Below, in pieces: positions 25,880 through 34,011 of a stretch of 64,000 nucleotides of DNA. The notes under the pieces were generated by a model that was given only the letters and a program-made list of their open reading frames with translations, did no database searches and was not told the DNA's origin. Source of the DNA: an uncultured Bacteroidales bacterium (lineage in GTDB: Bacteria; Bacteroidota; Bacteroidia; Bacteroidales; Bacteroidaceae); NCBI GenBank assembly GCA_902798615.1, contig CADBXL010000005.1, forward strand, positions 1-64,000, in the 5' to 3' direction. How positions within the stretch are numbered: the first letter of the stretch is position 1; the number at the start of each line of letters is the position of its first letter. Both the position numbers and the translations under genes were made by a program.

Positions 25880-25921
25880 AAGACAGCCAGAAACGACGCT
25901 TCGCTTCTGACTGTCTTTTTT
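25880..25921 (+). terminator. Intrinsic terminator with no obvious gene upstream
   Basis: A long stem (about 25881-25895 with 25900-25915) is followed by six or more T. The nearest upstream plus-strand gene, mgtC-like, ends 945 bp earlier, so this probably ends a non-coding transcript. Confidence 0.75.
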
Positions 25922-26009
25922 CAGTTCTATTGGAGAAAACTAACTTTATTTACCTGAATACAAATCCTATTAAATTCGTGTAGATAACTTAACAAACTGT
26001 TTCAATTTT

Positions 26010-26381
26010 TTATCGGGTGAGTATTGAAGTGAGAACTGCTCCTGCCACAGCACCTGCTATTACAGCTCCAGCCTTATCACCATGACAATGATGATGGTGG
26101 TGATGACGATGACAACGCTCTTCAACAACTACTGGACGTTCAACTACAACCGGACGTTCAACAACGACAGGTCTTTCTACGACTACTGGAGCGTGGTGGT
26201 GATGACGATGATGTCCTACATATACAGGTTCAACAACCACAGGGTGATGATGATGTCTGCCATGATGATGGTGGTGAACTACTTCAACACGATGGTGAGG
26301 ACCATGATGATGATGCTGTGCAGAAACTGAACCTGTGCAAATAAATACCATTGCGATGAGGGTGAGAATATACTTTTTCAT
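26010..26381 (-). CDS. Secreted histidine-rich protein
   Basis: A 123-residue exported protein: signal peptide MKKYILTLIAMVFICTGSVSA, then a domain dominated by His clusters (HHHHGPHH, HHHHHGRHHHH, HHRHHHH, HRHHHHHHCHG) interleaved with tandem VVVERP repeats. The C-terminal AGAVIAGAVAGAVLTSILTR resembles a glycine-zipper membrane helix. More than one third of mature residues between 22 and 100 are His, so metal binding (Zn, Ni or Cu) in the periplasm or at the surface is likely. It may serve as a metal store or chaperone. The structured leader at 26435-26513 may regulate it. Confidence 0.82.
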   Translation of the reverse strand: MKKYILTLIAMVFICTGSVSAQHHHHGPHHRVEVVHHHHHGRHHHHPVVVEPVYVGHHRHHHHAPVVVERPVVVERPVVVERPVVVEERCHRHHHHHHCHGDKAGAVIAGAVAGAVLTSILTR

Positions 26382-26434
26382 AATTGTATAGTTTTAGAAT
26401 GTTATAATTTTTTTTTGTCTTTTTTCTGAGTGCA

Positions 26435-26513
26435 ACGTGCGAAGCAACCTCGCACGTTTGAGCATCTTTTGATAAAAGAGCGGCGTAAGCCTAGATTCAT
26501 AAAGGCTAGCGCT
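26435..26513 (-). promoter_or_regulatory. Structured 5' leader of the His-rich protein gene
   Basis: In transcript order there is a hairpin with AGCCT/AGGCT pairing flanked by GCG/CGC (26513-26480), then a perfect 8-bp hairpin ACGTGCGA/TCGCACGT (26457-26435). TGCACTCAG occurs both at the transcript start and again just after the second hairpin. The first hairpin resembles those upstream of rlmN and mgtC. Confidence 0.55.
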
Positions 26514-26532
26514 TGTCTCTGATTTCTGAGTG

Positions 26533-26563
26533 CAAAGTTAATATATAATTATTATCAATCAAA
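26533..26563 (-). promoter_or_regulatory. Promoter of the His-rich protein gene
   Basis: Minus-strand TAACTTTG (26540-26533) with TTTG (26563-26560) 19 nt upstream. It implies a leader of about 150 nt. Confidence 0.8.
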
Positions 26564-26720
26564 CAACTTTTCCCTACAATGGCAGGGATTTTTCCCTAAT
26601 GATGTATAGGAAATTCCCTCGATAGGTTGTTTTTTCTTTTTCCTGATTAAACTTTTGCGTTGTCAATACGTCTATGATGATAGCAAAATAGATATAGAAA
26701 ATTAACCAAAAACTTGTAAT

Positions 26721-27917
26721 ATGAAAAAATCATTCTTGACAATTGCGCTCTCAGTTGCGCTCAGTTTTACATCATATAGTGCTTATGCGCAGAAATGGGT
26801 CGGTACATGGACAACTGCCCAGCAACTTGTTGAACCTCATAACCTTGCCCCAGAACCGGGTTTGTCGGGTAATTCCATACGTGAGATAGTTCAGGTTTCT
26901 GTGGGAGGCGAGAAGATTCGCGTGAAGTTCTCAAACGAGCATGGCAAGTCGCCTCTGAATATCAAGGCTGTGGAGATAGCCATTGCCCAAAGTAGCGGCT
27001 CTTCTGCCGATGTTAAGGCCGGCACTTCAAAAAGCTTGAAGTTCAAGGGGAAAGCAGGTGTTACGATAGAGCCGGGAAAGATGGTTGCTTCTGATGCAAT
27101 TGACTATAAATTGGGGAATCGTGAGAATGTGGCAGTGACCATTCACTATGGAGAGTGTGACAACAAGATTGTGACGGGGCATCCGGGAAGTCGTACTACA
27201 AGTTATCTTGTTGAGGGGAACAGTTCTGATTTCTCAAAGGCAAGGAAGACAAACCATTGGTACACTATATGCGGTATAGATGTTATAGGAAACAAGAACA
27301 CCCGCGCTGTAGCTATTCTTGGTAACTCCATAACCGATGGTCGTGGATCTACCACCAATCAGCAGGACCGTTGGCCAGATGTTTTCTCACGTTCTCTTCT
27401 TGCTAACGCAAAGACGAAGGATGTGGCTGTGCTTAATCTCGGTATTGGAGGTAACTGCATTCTCCGTGGCGGTCTTGGTCCTACGGGTGCTACGCGTTTC
27501 ACACGGGATATCATGCAGCAGGAAGGAGTGAAATATGTGATTATCTTTGAGGGTATCAACGACCTTGGTGGTAGTCGTAATGGCGAGCAGACAGCAAACG
27601 CTCTTATCGAGGCATACAAGAAGATGATTGCGGAAGCTCATGCAAAAGGCATAAAGGTATATGGCGGTACGATAACTCCTTTCAAGGGTAATAATTACTA
27701 CACGGCAGACCATGAGGCTGCCCGCAAGAAAGTGAATACTTGGATTCGCACAAGTGGAGCTTTCGATGCTGTCATAGATTTTGACAAGATTATAAGGGAT
27801 TCCGCTAATCCGGAGGCATTGCAGAAGAAGTTCCTGTATGAGAATGACTGGCTGCATCCTAATGCAGAAGGCTATAAGACAATGGGCTCAGGCGTTGACC
27901 TCAAACTATTCCAATAG
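26721..27917 (+). CDS. Secreted SGNH/GDSL hydrolase
   Basis: A 398-residue exported esterase. Signal peptide (1-23), an N-terminal beta-domain (about 25-185, beginning WVGTWTTAQQLVEP), then an SGNH hydrolase domain with block I GNSITDGRG (Ser203), NLGIGGN (block II), EGINDLGG (block III) and DWLHPNAEGY (block V, Asp/His). It probably removes acyl or acetyl groups from polysaccharides such as xylan, which fits the nearby GH30 and GH3 genes, but the substrate is inferred. Confidence 0.92.
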   Translation: MKKSFLTIALSVALSFTSYSAYAQKWVGTWTTAQQLVEPHNLAPEPGLSGNSIREIVQVSVGGEKIRVKFSNEHGKSPLNIKAVEIAIAQSSGSSADVKAGTSKSLKFKGKAGVTIEPGKMVASDAIDYKLGNRENVAVTIHYGECDNKIVTGHPGSRTTSYLVEGNSSDFSKARKTNHWYTICGIDVIGNKNTRAVAILGNSITDGRGSTTNQQDRWPDVFSRSLLANAKTKDVAVLNLGIGGNCILRGGLGPTGATRFTRDIMQQEGVKYVIIFEGINDLGGSRNGEQTANALIEAYKKMIAEAHAKGIKVYGGTITPFKGNNYYTADHEAARKKVNTWIRTSGAFDAVIDFDKIIRDSANPEALQKKFLYENDWLHPNAEGYKTMGSGVDLKLFQ

Positions 27918-28078
27918 GATATTCAAGTTAGTACTATAATAATTCCAGATCTTTTACCCAAAAACGACGTGTTTCGGCTTCTGTCTATGGTTGGATGATT
28001 GCAATCATGATAGGAGCCGGATTCATTTCTGATTATGTTAAATCATGGCGGTTATTCGTCTTTCTTGTATTTTTTTCG

Positions 28079-28086
28079 TATTTTTG
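28079..28086 (+). promoter_or_regulatory. -7 box of the aldo/keto reductase gene
   Basis: TATTTTTG, 65 nt before the ATG. No clear -33 element. Confidence 0.6.
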
Positions 28087-28150
28087 TAGCATAATCCTGA
28101 ACTTACGGCGTTATATATGCGTTAGAAACAATGTAATAACTAAATAAAAT

Positions 28151-28972
28151 ATGATTAAACTTAACAACGGTATTGAGATACCGCAGATAGGAGTCGGTAC
28201 TTGGACACTACGTGGTGAAACAGCAGTAAATAATGTTCGTCTTGCCCTTGAGGCAGGATTCCGTCATATAGATACTGCTCAGGGATATGAGAATGAGGTA
28301 GAGGTAGGGTTGGGGATATATGACAGTCTTATTCCCCGATGTGAGATATTTCTAACAACGAAGGTGGCAACCAATATAATGCGTGAGGGTAGGGAAGCGG
28401 TAAGACAATCTATTGAGGAAAGTCTTAGAAAGCTCAATACCAAATATCTTGATCTCTTGCTAATCCATTGGCCGGTGAAAGACTGTGTCAAGGATACGTG
28501 GCAGGTGATGGAAGATTTCGTGCGCCAAGGTAAGGTGCGCTCTCTTGGTGTAAGCAATTTCAATCGTCATCATCTTGAAGATTTACTTTCATACGCAGAG
28601 ATTCGTCCTGTGATAAATCAGATAGAGGTTCATCCGTTTATGACACAGGAAGAAAACATTGCATATAACCGAGAACTGGGTATTCAGGTTCAGGCCTGGG
28701 GACCTTTCGGACAAGGTGATATTGATGTGATTGGGAATCCTTTGCTTCAGTCGCTTGCTGCTAAATATAATAAGACAGCATCGCAGATAGTACTTCGCTG
28801 GATCGTTCAGCGTGGTCTTATAACAATACCTCGTGCCAAGCCCAATCACTTTGCAGAGAACCTTGAAGTTATGGAGTTCGCTCTTTCGGATGAGGATATG
28901 GCTGCTATTAGTGGCTTGAATCAGAATATGCGTTCTAATGTATTGAATGATCCTGAGAATTTTCCTTGGTAA
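28151..28972 (+). CDS. Aldo/keto reductase
   Basis: A 273-residue NAD(P)H-dependent oxidoreductase with a TIM barrel. Seen: GVGTWTLRGE, FRHIDTAQGYENE (catalytic Asp and Tyr), LTTKV (Lys), LLIHWPVKD (His), GVSNFNRHHLEDLL, and the cofactor-binding IPRAKPNHFAENLEVMEF. It belongs to the general AKR5-like group (2,5-diketogluconate reductase type); the natural substrate is unknown. A secreted esterase gene follows 30 bp later and may be co-transcribed. Confidence 0.93.
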   Translation: MIKLNNGIEIPQIGVGTWTLRGETAVNNVRLALEAGFRHIDTAQGYENEVEVGLGIYDSLIPRCEIFLTTKVATNIMREGREAVRQSIEESLRKLNTKYLDLLLIHWPVKDCVKDTWQVMEDFVRQGKVRSLGVSNFNRHHLEDLLSYAEIRPVINQIEVHPFMTQEENIAYNRELGIQVQAWGPFGQGDIDVIGNPLLQSLAAKYNKTASQIVLRWIVQRGLITIPRAKPNHFAENLEVMEFALSDEDMAAISGLNQNMRSNVLNDPENFPW

Positions 28973-29002
28973 ACACATTATAGAACCTACCTATATATAA
29001 TT

Positions 29003-29800
29003 ATGAGAAAATTAATCCTTACACTCTCATTGCTCTTTATGGGGATTGTGAATTCTTTTGCCCAATATAACAGAGTGAACGACATTGCTTATTCTTCAGA
29101 GGATAATGCCTATGCCAAAGAACGTTGTAAACTTGATGTCTATTATCCGACAGATAAGAAAAATGTGCCGGTAGTGGTATGGTTTCATGGTGGTGGTATT
29201 GAGGCTGGAGAAAAATATATTGACAACGAACTGCTTGATGCAGGATATACCGTCATTTCAGCTAACTACAGATTGTTACCAAAGGCAACTATTGACGAGG
29301 TTCTTGATGATGCCGCTGCTGCTGTGGCATGGGCATTCAGAAATGCGGAGAAGTATAATGGAAGCAAGCATAAGATATTCGTTGCAGGGCATTCGGCAGG
29401 CGGCTATATGCTTGACCTTATAGGTTTGGACAAGCACTATCTGCAGAAATATGGTATTGATGCAGATTCCATAGCAGGACTCTTCCCTTTTAGCGGACAA
29501 GTAGTTACACATTATAATATCCGTAAGCAACAGGGAATCGGACCTCTTCAACCGACTATTGACAAATATGCTCCTCTTACTCATATCAGAAAGGATTCTG
29601 CTCCTATCATTATTATATCAGGCGATCGCGAACTCGAGTTGTATGGCCGCTATGAGGAACAGGCATACTTCTGGCGTATGCTGAAGCTTGTCGGGCATCC
29701 TGATGTTACACTCTATGAGATGCAAGGATATAATCATGGAGATATGCCGCATCCTGCATATCATATTATGAAAGAACATATAAAGAGACTTGCAAAATAG
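29003..29800 (+). CDS. Secreted alpha/beta hydrolase (carboxylesterase type)
   Basis: A 265-residue exported esterase. Signal peptide MRKLILTLSLLFMGIVNSFA, oxyanion motif HGGG (62-65), nucleophile Ser131 in GHSAGGY, acid near ISGDREL and the His in GYNHGDMPH. The arrangement is that of the BD-FAE/hormone-sensitive lipase-like carbohydrate esterases often found with xylanases. It ends in a strong terminator facing the convergent small gene. Confidence 0.9.
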   Translation: MRKLILTLSLLFMGIVNSFAQYNRVNDIAYSSEDNAYAKERCKLDVYYPTDKKNVPVVVWFHGGGIEAGEKYIDNELLDAGYTVISANYRLLPKATIDEVLDDAAAAVAWAFRNAEKYNGSKHKIFVAGHSAGGYMLDLIGLDKHYLQKYGIDADSIAGLFPFSGQVVTHYNIRKQQGIGPLQPTIDKYAPLTHIRKDSAPIIIISGDRELELYGRYEEQAYFWRMLKLVGHPDVTLYEMQGYNHGDMPHPAYHIMKEHIKRLAK

Positions 29801-29860
29801 TGGAAAGTAGAAAGAGTAAAGAAGAAAGGAGAAAGGAGAAAGGAGAAAGGGTATAGAGCT
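29799..29860. repeat. 7-nt periodic sequence after the esterase gene
   Basis: Starting at the stop codon, heptads of gtagaaa/gagtaaa type lead into gaaagga repeated four times. The inverse of this block follows the stop of the convergent gene at 29966-29990. Confidence 0.6.
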
Positions 29861-29867
29861 ATGTAGA

Positions 29868-29904
29868 AAAAAATAACGCAGTCGTACTGATTGCGTTATT
29901 TTTC
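29868..29904. terminator. Bidirectional intrinsic terminator
   Basis: Stem AAAAATAACGCA (29869-29880) with 29892-29903 and flanking A/T runs. Confidence 0.88.
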
Positions 29905-29918
29905 ATTTGAAGCCTAAT

Positions 29919-29990
29919 ACTATCTACTTTACACTATTTACTTTACACTATTTACTTTACACTTTACTCTTTCTACTTTTCCCTTTCCAC
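29919..29990. repeat. 14-nt (2 x 7) tandem repeat
   Basis: The unit actatttactttac repeats three times with small changes (29919-29960). It is followed by the inverse of the post-esterase heptad block. Confidence 0.65.
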
Positions 29991-30217
29991 TATTGACAAG
30001 TCGAAGGCTTTGTAAGGTCTCCGGCAATAATTTCTCCACAATGTTTCTCGCTGAACTCACGATTGATATCCGCAAGTTCTTTCAAACCGAGGATATAGTC
30101 ATCGTAGATGTCTGAAAGATCATTGTCATCACAATCACCTGCGCTGAAACTAAGCGCATTCTGTACAATCTCCTTACGCTCTTCAAGAGTCGTATCTTTA
30201 ATAAGTAAACTTTTCAT
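29990..30217 (-). CDS. Small acidic protein of unknown function
   Basis: A 75-residue, mostly helical protein (KDTTLEERKEIVQNALSFS..DIYDDYILGLKELADINREFSE). The shape, a short helix with ERxxxVxxALxxS then Y-x-x-G-x-x-E, recalls VbhA-like antitoxins and related small ORFs of gut bacteria, but no Fic-domain toxin gene is adjacent, so this is only a resemblance. It follows a PH-like membrane protein gene by 25 bp and probably shares its transcript. Confidence 0.6.
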   Translation of the reverse strand: MKSLLIKDTTLEERKEIVQNALSFSAGDCDDNDLSDIYDDYILGLKELADINREFSEKHCGEIIAGDLTKPSTCQ

Positions 30218-30242
30218 AACTTTATACTTTCTTCTTTACTCT

Positions 30243-30659
30243 TTAATCTTTACACTTTCTTCTTTTATTAATCTCATTGATGAAATCCTCCTGATAACGA
30301 GGGGATATATACACCACATCATATTTGTTATAGTGGATGGCAAGCCTTTTTAGTGAACCTGCAGGAGAACTGATAATTGATCTGCTTGGTTCCATTTTCC
30401 TAATGCTGTCTATCTTGATATCTTTATGAATCCAGAAGAAAGAATATATTCTCAACGTGTCGTTGACTATTACATATTTTATATTGATGATGCTTGCTAT
30501 TCCAAAACCCAATACAAAAAACATTGTAGCAGAATTTGATATTATTGCCATTTTGGGAGCATGATTCATGATTAAGGGTAATTGGCACAATATACCAACT
30601 GAAATAACAATAAGTATCAGTAAAATACTGACTCTTGTTTTGTAGACTTTTGTTTGCAT
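30243..30659 (-). CDS. Bacterial PH-domain-like membrane protein
   Basis: A 138-residue protein from ATG 30659 (MQTKVYKTRVS); the frame opens further upstream but those extra residues are Lys/Asn-rich and lack a matching promoter. Two hydrophobic helices (ILLILIVISVGILCQLPLI and MFFVLGFGIASIINI) are followed by a beta-rich domain (YVIVNDTLRIYSFFWIHKDIKIDSIRKMEPS..YISPRYQEDFINEINKR) of the bPH_2 type seen in YdbT/YdbS-like proteins. Function unknown. Confidence 0.72.
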   Translation of the reverse strand: MQTKVYKTRVSILLILIVISVGILCQLPLIMNHAPKMAIISNSATMFFVLGFGIASIINIKYVIVNDTLRIYSFFWIHKDIKIDSIRKMEPSRSIISSPAGSLKRLAIHYNKYDVVYISPRYQEDFINEINKRRKCKD

Positions 30660-30796
30660 AATAGAGTTCTTATTTTGGTTTTTATTATGTATTTGCATAA
30701 ATAGATAATATTTTTTTCTGTTTTTCCGCAGCCTAAATGCAAAAAAATACAATAAACGTTTTATCTCAAAAAAAATCGAAATTTTATTGATTTTTG

Positions 30797-30828
30797 TTTG
30801 GAATTATCAGATATTTTCGTTATCTTTG
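30797..30828 (+). promoter_or_regulatory. Promoter of the small RNA, copy 1
   Basis: TTTG (30797-30800), 20 nt, TATCTTTG (30821-30828): a full consensus match with no plus-strand gene downstream. Confidence 0.88.
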
Positions 30829-30904
30829 CATCGTGTTTTTCATGGTATTAGATTATTAAGGTTATAGCCCCCTACCACCTGTGAAGGCAGTAGGGGATTT
30901 TTTT
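30829..30904 (+). ncRNA. Candidate small RNA with mini-ORF and terminator, copy 1
   Basis: After the promoter come 36 nt identical to the copy at 63.8 kb. They contain ATGGTATTAGATTATTAA, which would encode MVLDY then stop. An intrinsic terminator follows: stem CCCCTAC with GTAGGGG (30869-30875, 30890-30896), then seven T. The transcript would be about 70 nt. It ends 3 nt before the 3' end of the convergent plsC gene. It could be a regulatory RNA, or a leader peptide whose downstream gene was lost. Confidence 0.75.
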
Positions 30905-30906
30905 GT

Positions 30907-31668
30907 CTATTGGTCTGGGTTCGCAACGAATCCCTGATACTCAGGAACAAGAGATTTCTGTATTTCCTCGTAGCTTTGTTCCATTAGCATTTTTACATTC
31001 TCAGGTCCTTTGCCTATTGGATAGATAGGCTTGTGGATGGTGAGAGTAAGTTGATGGTAGTTTACAAACCCCATATCCTTCTGACGTGGTTTTACGTTAA
31101 AACTCCCATTGATTGTCAATGGTACTACAGGCAGCTGAAGTTCGTCGGCAAGGAGAAAACCACCTCGCTTAAAGTTTGCCATGTGGCCGGTAAAGGTTCG
31201 TGCGCCTTCAGGGAATAGAACTACAGACATTCCATGCTTGAGAAATTCTCTTGCTGTTTCGTATGTCTCCTTTATCTTTCGAGGAGAGCGTTTGTCAACA
31301 GGTATGAATTTACAGGCACGGCAACTTGTTCCGAGGAATGGTATTTTGAACAACTGGTATTTCATCATCCACTTGAAATTCTTGTTCAGATATCCATATA
31401 TAAGGAATATGTCAAAAGCTCCCTGATGATTGCTTACGAAGACATAGCTGTCATTTGGGTTGATATTCTCACGCCCTTCCACCTTTATGGGAAGAAACAA
31501 TGACTTTACGATTATCTTGCTCCAGATTCTTCCTGGATGATATGCCCAGTAGTTTGCGTTACCGAATCTTGTGCCGATAACGATAAATATAGTACAGATT
31601 ATAAGTGATATGACTATTACAGGTACGCAAAATACGATTTGGTATATGTTATATAAAAATTTTATCAT
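30907..31668 (-). CDS. plsC: 1-acyl-sn-glycerol-3-phosphate acyltransferase
   Basis: Membrane enzyme that adds the second acyl chain in phosphatidic acid synthesis. The 253-residue protein has an N-terminal membrane helix (about 10-33), the catalytic NHQGAFD box (His81, Asp86), the FIPVDKR region, LFPEGARTFTG (phosphate binding) and VPLTINGSF. The start overlaps the dihydroorotase stop by 4 nt (ATGA), so the two are translationally coupled. Confidence 0.95.
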   Translation of the reverse strand: MIKFLYNIYQIVFCVPVIVISLIICTIFIVIGTRFGNANYWAYHPGRIWSKIIVKSLFLPIKVEGRENINPNDSYVFVSNHQGAFDIFLIYGYLNKNFKWMMKYQLFKIPFLGTSCRACKFIPVDKRSPRKIKETYETAREFLKHGMSVVLFPEGARTFTGHMANFKRGGFLLADELQLPVVPLTINGSFNVKPRQKDMGFVNYHQLTLTIHKPIYPIGKGPENVKMLMEQSYEEIQKSLVPEYQGFVANPDQ

Positions 31669-33035
31669 TTGCTGTGGTTAAATTGAATTTGTTCGCCTTT
31701 TATGTTTTCTGAGAGTATGCCGTTGCGAAGCACGAAATTGCCGTTGCATATCGTGTCGCGAACCTGCCAGTTGAATGTTCTTCCTTCCATAGGACTCCAT
31801 CCGCACTTGCTCTTTATACACTCCTTTGTCACGATCCATGGTGATTGCGGTTTAACGATTGTGATATCTGCCTTATAACCTTCACGTATGAATCCGCGAC
31901 CGATGATTCCAAACAGTCTTGCTGGATTGTGTGCCATTAGTGTTACGAGCTTCTCTATGGTGAGAATGCCTTCGTCAACAAGGCTGAGCATAGTCGGTAA
32001 TGAGAACTGTATCATAGGCATTCCAGACATTGCCTTTGCTGCACCTCCTTGTTTTTCTTCTATACAATGAGGAGCATGGTCAGTACCGATAGTTGAAATT
32101 TGACCGTTCATAAGTCCCTTACGAAGGGCTTCCTTATCCGATGGCTTCTTGATAGCTGGATTACATTTTATTCGTGCACCAAGTGTTCGGTAATCGTTGT
32201 TATCGAACATAAGATGTGCCACGGTTGCCTCTGCCGTTATCTGTGGTAAATCATCCGATTCTGTAGGGGAGAATATCGCATTAAGTTCTGCCTCCGTACT
32301 GATATGCGCTATATGAAGCCTTGCTCCTGTCTGACGTGCAAGTGAAGCGGCTAGGCATGAAGATTCCATACATGCTTCTTCGGAACGTATGATAGGGTGG
32401 AACATGACATCTGGGTCATCACCCATCTGCTCCTTTGTCTTTTTCATGTTCGCATTGATAATCTCGGTATCCTCGCAATGAGCCATTATAACGAGACCGT
32501 TTTTGGCTGCAGATTGGAATATTTTTATCAAAGAACCGTATTTATCAACGAGCATATTGCCAGTAGAAGATCCCATGAATAGCTTTATGCCTGGTATCTC
32601 ATTCGTGTCAATACTCTCTAGGAAATCTATATTGTCGTTGGTTGCGCCTGGGAAGAATGCCCAGTTCACCAAGCTCTTTTCCCTTGCCAGTTCCTGCTTC
32701 TCGCGCAGAGCCTCCAGAGAGGTTGTCTGCGGATTAGTATTCGGCATATCAAAGTATGATGTTATGCCACCATAGGCAGCGGCTCTTGACTCTGACGCAA
32801 TATCAGCCTTGTGTGTAAGTCCTGGTTCGCGAAAATGCACATGAGTGTCGATGATTCCGGGAATTACATAGCATCCTTTTGCGTCTATTGTTTCGTAATC
32901 TTTGTATTTGCCGGCATCAAGCTCACAGTTGTTTGCTGTTATCTTCTCGATGATGCCATCAGTAACAACAAGAGAGCCGACAAAATGTCGACCCTCATTG
33001 ACTATATTTCCATTCTTTATTATGAAGTTACTCAT
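31665..33035 (-). CDS. pyrC: Dihydroorotase
   Basis: Zn enzyme of de novo pyrimidine synthesis that interconverts carbamoyl-aspartate and dihydroorotate. At 456 residues it is the long (class I) type. Seen: metal ligands His65 and His67 in DTHVHFREPG, the lysine in PGIKLFMGSSTG that is normally carboxylated, IMAHCED, LHIAHIST and the catalytic Asp in GTDHAPH. It sits in a short operon with plsC, and a DUF4369 lipoprotein gene lies 26 bp upstream. Confidence 0.95.
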   Translation of the reverse strand: MSNFIIKNGNIVNEGRHFVGSLVVTDGIIEKITANNCELDAGKYKDYETIDAKGCYVIPGIIDTHVHFREPGLTHKADIASESRAAAYGGITSYFDMPNTNPQTTSLEALREKQELAREKSLVNWAFFPGATNDNIDFLESIDTNEIPGIKLFMGSSTGNMLVDKYGSLIKIFQSAAKNGLVIMAHCEDTEIINANMKKTKEQMGDDPDVMFHPIIRSEEACMESSCLAASLARQTGARLHIAHISTEAELNAIFSPTESDDLPQITAEATVAHLMFDNNDYRTLGARIKCNPAIKKPSDKEALRKGLMNGQISTIGTDHAPHCIEEKQGGAAKAMSGMPMIQFSLPTMLSLVDEGILTIEKLVTLMAHNPARLFGIIGRGFIREGYKADITIVKPQSPWIVTKECIKSKCGWSPMEGRTFNWQVRDTICNGNFVLRNGILSENIKGEQIQFNHSK

Positions 33036-33061
33036 AAATTGGTATTATTCAGTAGGTTTCG

Positions 33062-33841
33062 TTATTTCTGTGGTTTTGCCATGTCGTTTGGTGTTGGAGG
33101 TGTCGCGGTATTTCCGTTGGTTTGAACATCCGGAATTGGTGTCGGATCATCCATACCAGTCATGACAGCTTGGTTGTGGTTAGCCTCATCCATAAACGCC
33201 TTTACATAGCGGTCGTTCTTGAATGACTCTGTTGCCTTGAGCATCAAAGCGTCAATCCACGCATTTGTCATAGGGATTTCGGTGTTTGTCACCATGCGGA
33301 AGACAAAAGGACCGAGCACGTTGTCGAAGTTCTGCTCAATGAATGTTGTTATGAGACTGTCAGACTCTCCTGTGAGTGAATCCGATTTCTTTTGCAGGTC
33401 GCGATATACTACAGTCATGTCTTTTCCGTCCATCATAGCCTGCGCCTCCTGATGAGACAAATCGGCAATCTGACTCGTAATCTGATTGTATTGCTCGATG
33501 AAATCATTGAGCTTGTCATTGAGGAATGTACCTGTGCAGGTCTGTTTTGCGGTATTGAACTTGATCGTGATATCGCCTTCCTCAAGAACAACAGGCATAA
33601 CGCCTTCATTGTTGATGAACAGTGTGCCGACTTTTACGGTATCGATATTTCCTCTGAATGCAAATTTTCCGTGTAGGACATCGCATGAGTCAATGTTCTT
33701 CAGCTCGTTGCCTTGCAAAGCTTTGATATACATCATGTGTCCGTCTAGATTCTGGACATCTGATGTGCCTTGAATGTTGTACGAACTAGAGCATGATGCC
33801 AAGGCGGCAGCAGTACAGAGAAAGTATAATATTTTCTTCAT
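33062..33841 (-). CDS. DUF4369-type lipoprotein
   Basis: A 259-residue predicted lipoprotein with lipobox LASC (Cys17). The N-terminal DUF4369 beta-domain (DVQNLDGHMMYIKALQGNELKNIDSCDVLHGKFAFRGN) resembles the N-terminus of Bacteroidota AhpC/thioredoxin-like lipoproteins, but the thioredoxin half is missing. It is replaced by a helical region and a Pro/Thr-rich tail. Function unknown. The -7 box is at 33880-33887; the operon likely continues into pyrC-plsC. Confidence 0.82.
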   Translation of the reverse strand: MKKILYFLCTAAALASCSSSYNIQGTSDVQNLDGHMMYIKALQGNELKNIDSCDVLHGKFAFRGNIDTVKVGTLFINNEGVMPVVLEEGDITIKFNTAKQTCTGTFLNDKLNDFIEQYNQITSQIADLSHQEAQAMMDGKDMTVVYRDLQKKSDSLTGESDSLITTFIEQNFDNVLGPFVFRMVTNTEIPMTNAWIDALMLKATESFKNDRYVKAFMDEANHNQAVMTGMDDPTPIPDVQTNGNTATPPTPNDMAKPQK

Positions 33842-33879
33842 ATTTTGCTTATATTGTCAATATTGCTTTCTTTTCAATA

Positions 33880-33887
33880 CAAAGTTA
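33880..33887 (-). promoter_or_regulatory. -7 box of the DUF4369-pyrC-plsC operon
   Basis: Minus-strand TAACTTTG, 39 nt upstream of the ATG. No clear -33 element. Confidence 0.6.
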
Positions 33888-34011
33888 CCTAATAATGTAG
33901 AAATACGGAAATATTTTCAAGCAATTTAAAAAAAATACGACATAATTTAGGTTTTATTTAGAAAGTTAAACCTATATTATACGCATTATTCACAAAAATT
34001 GAATGTAGATA

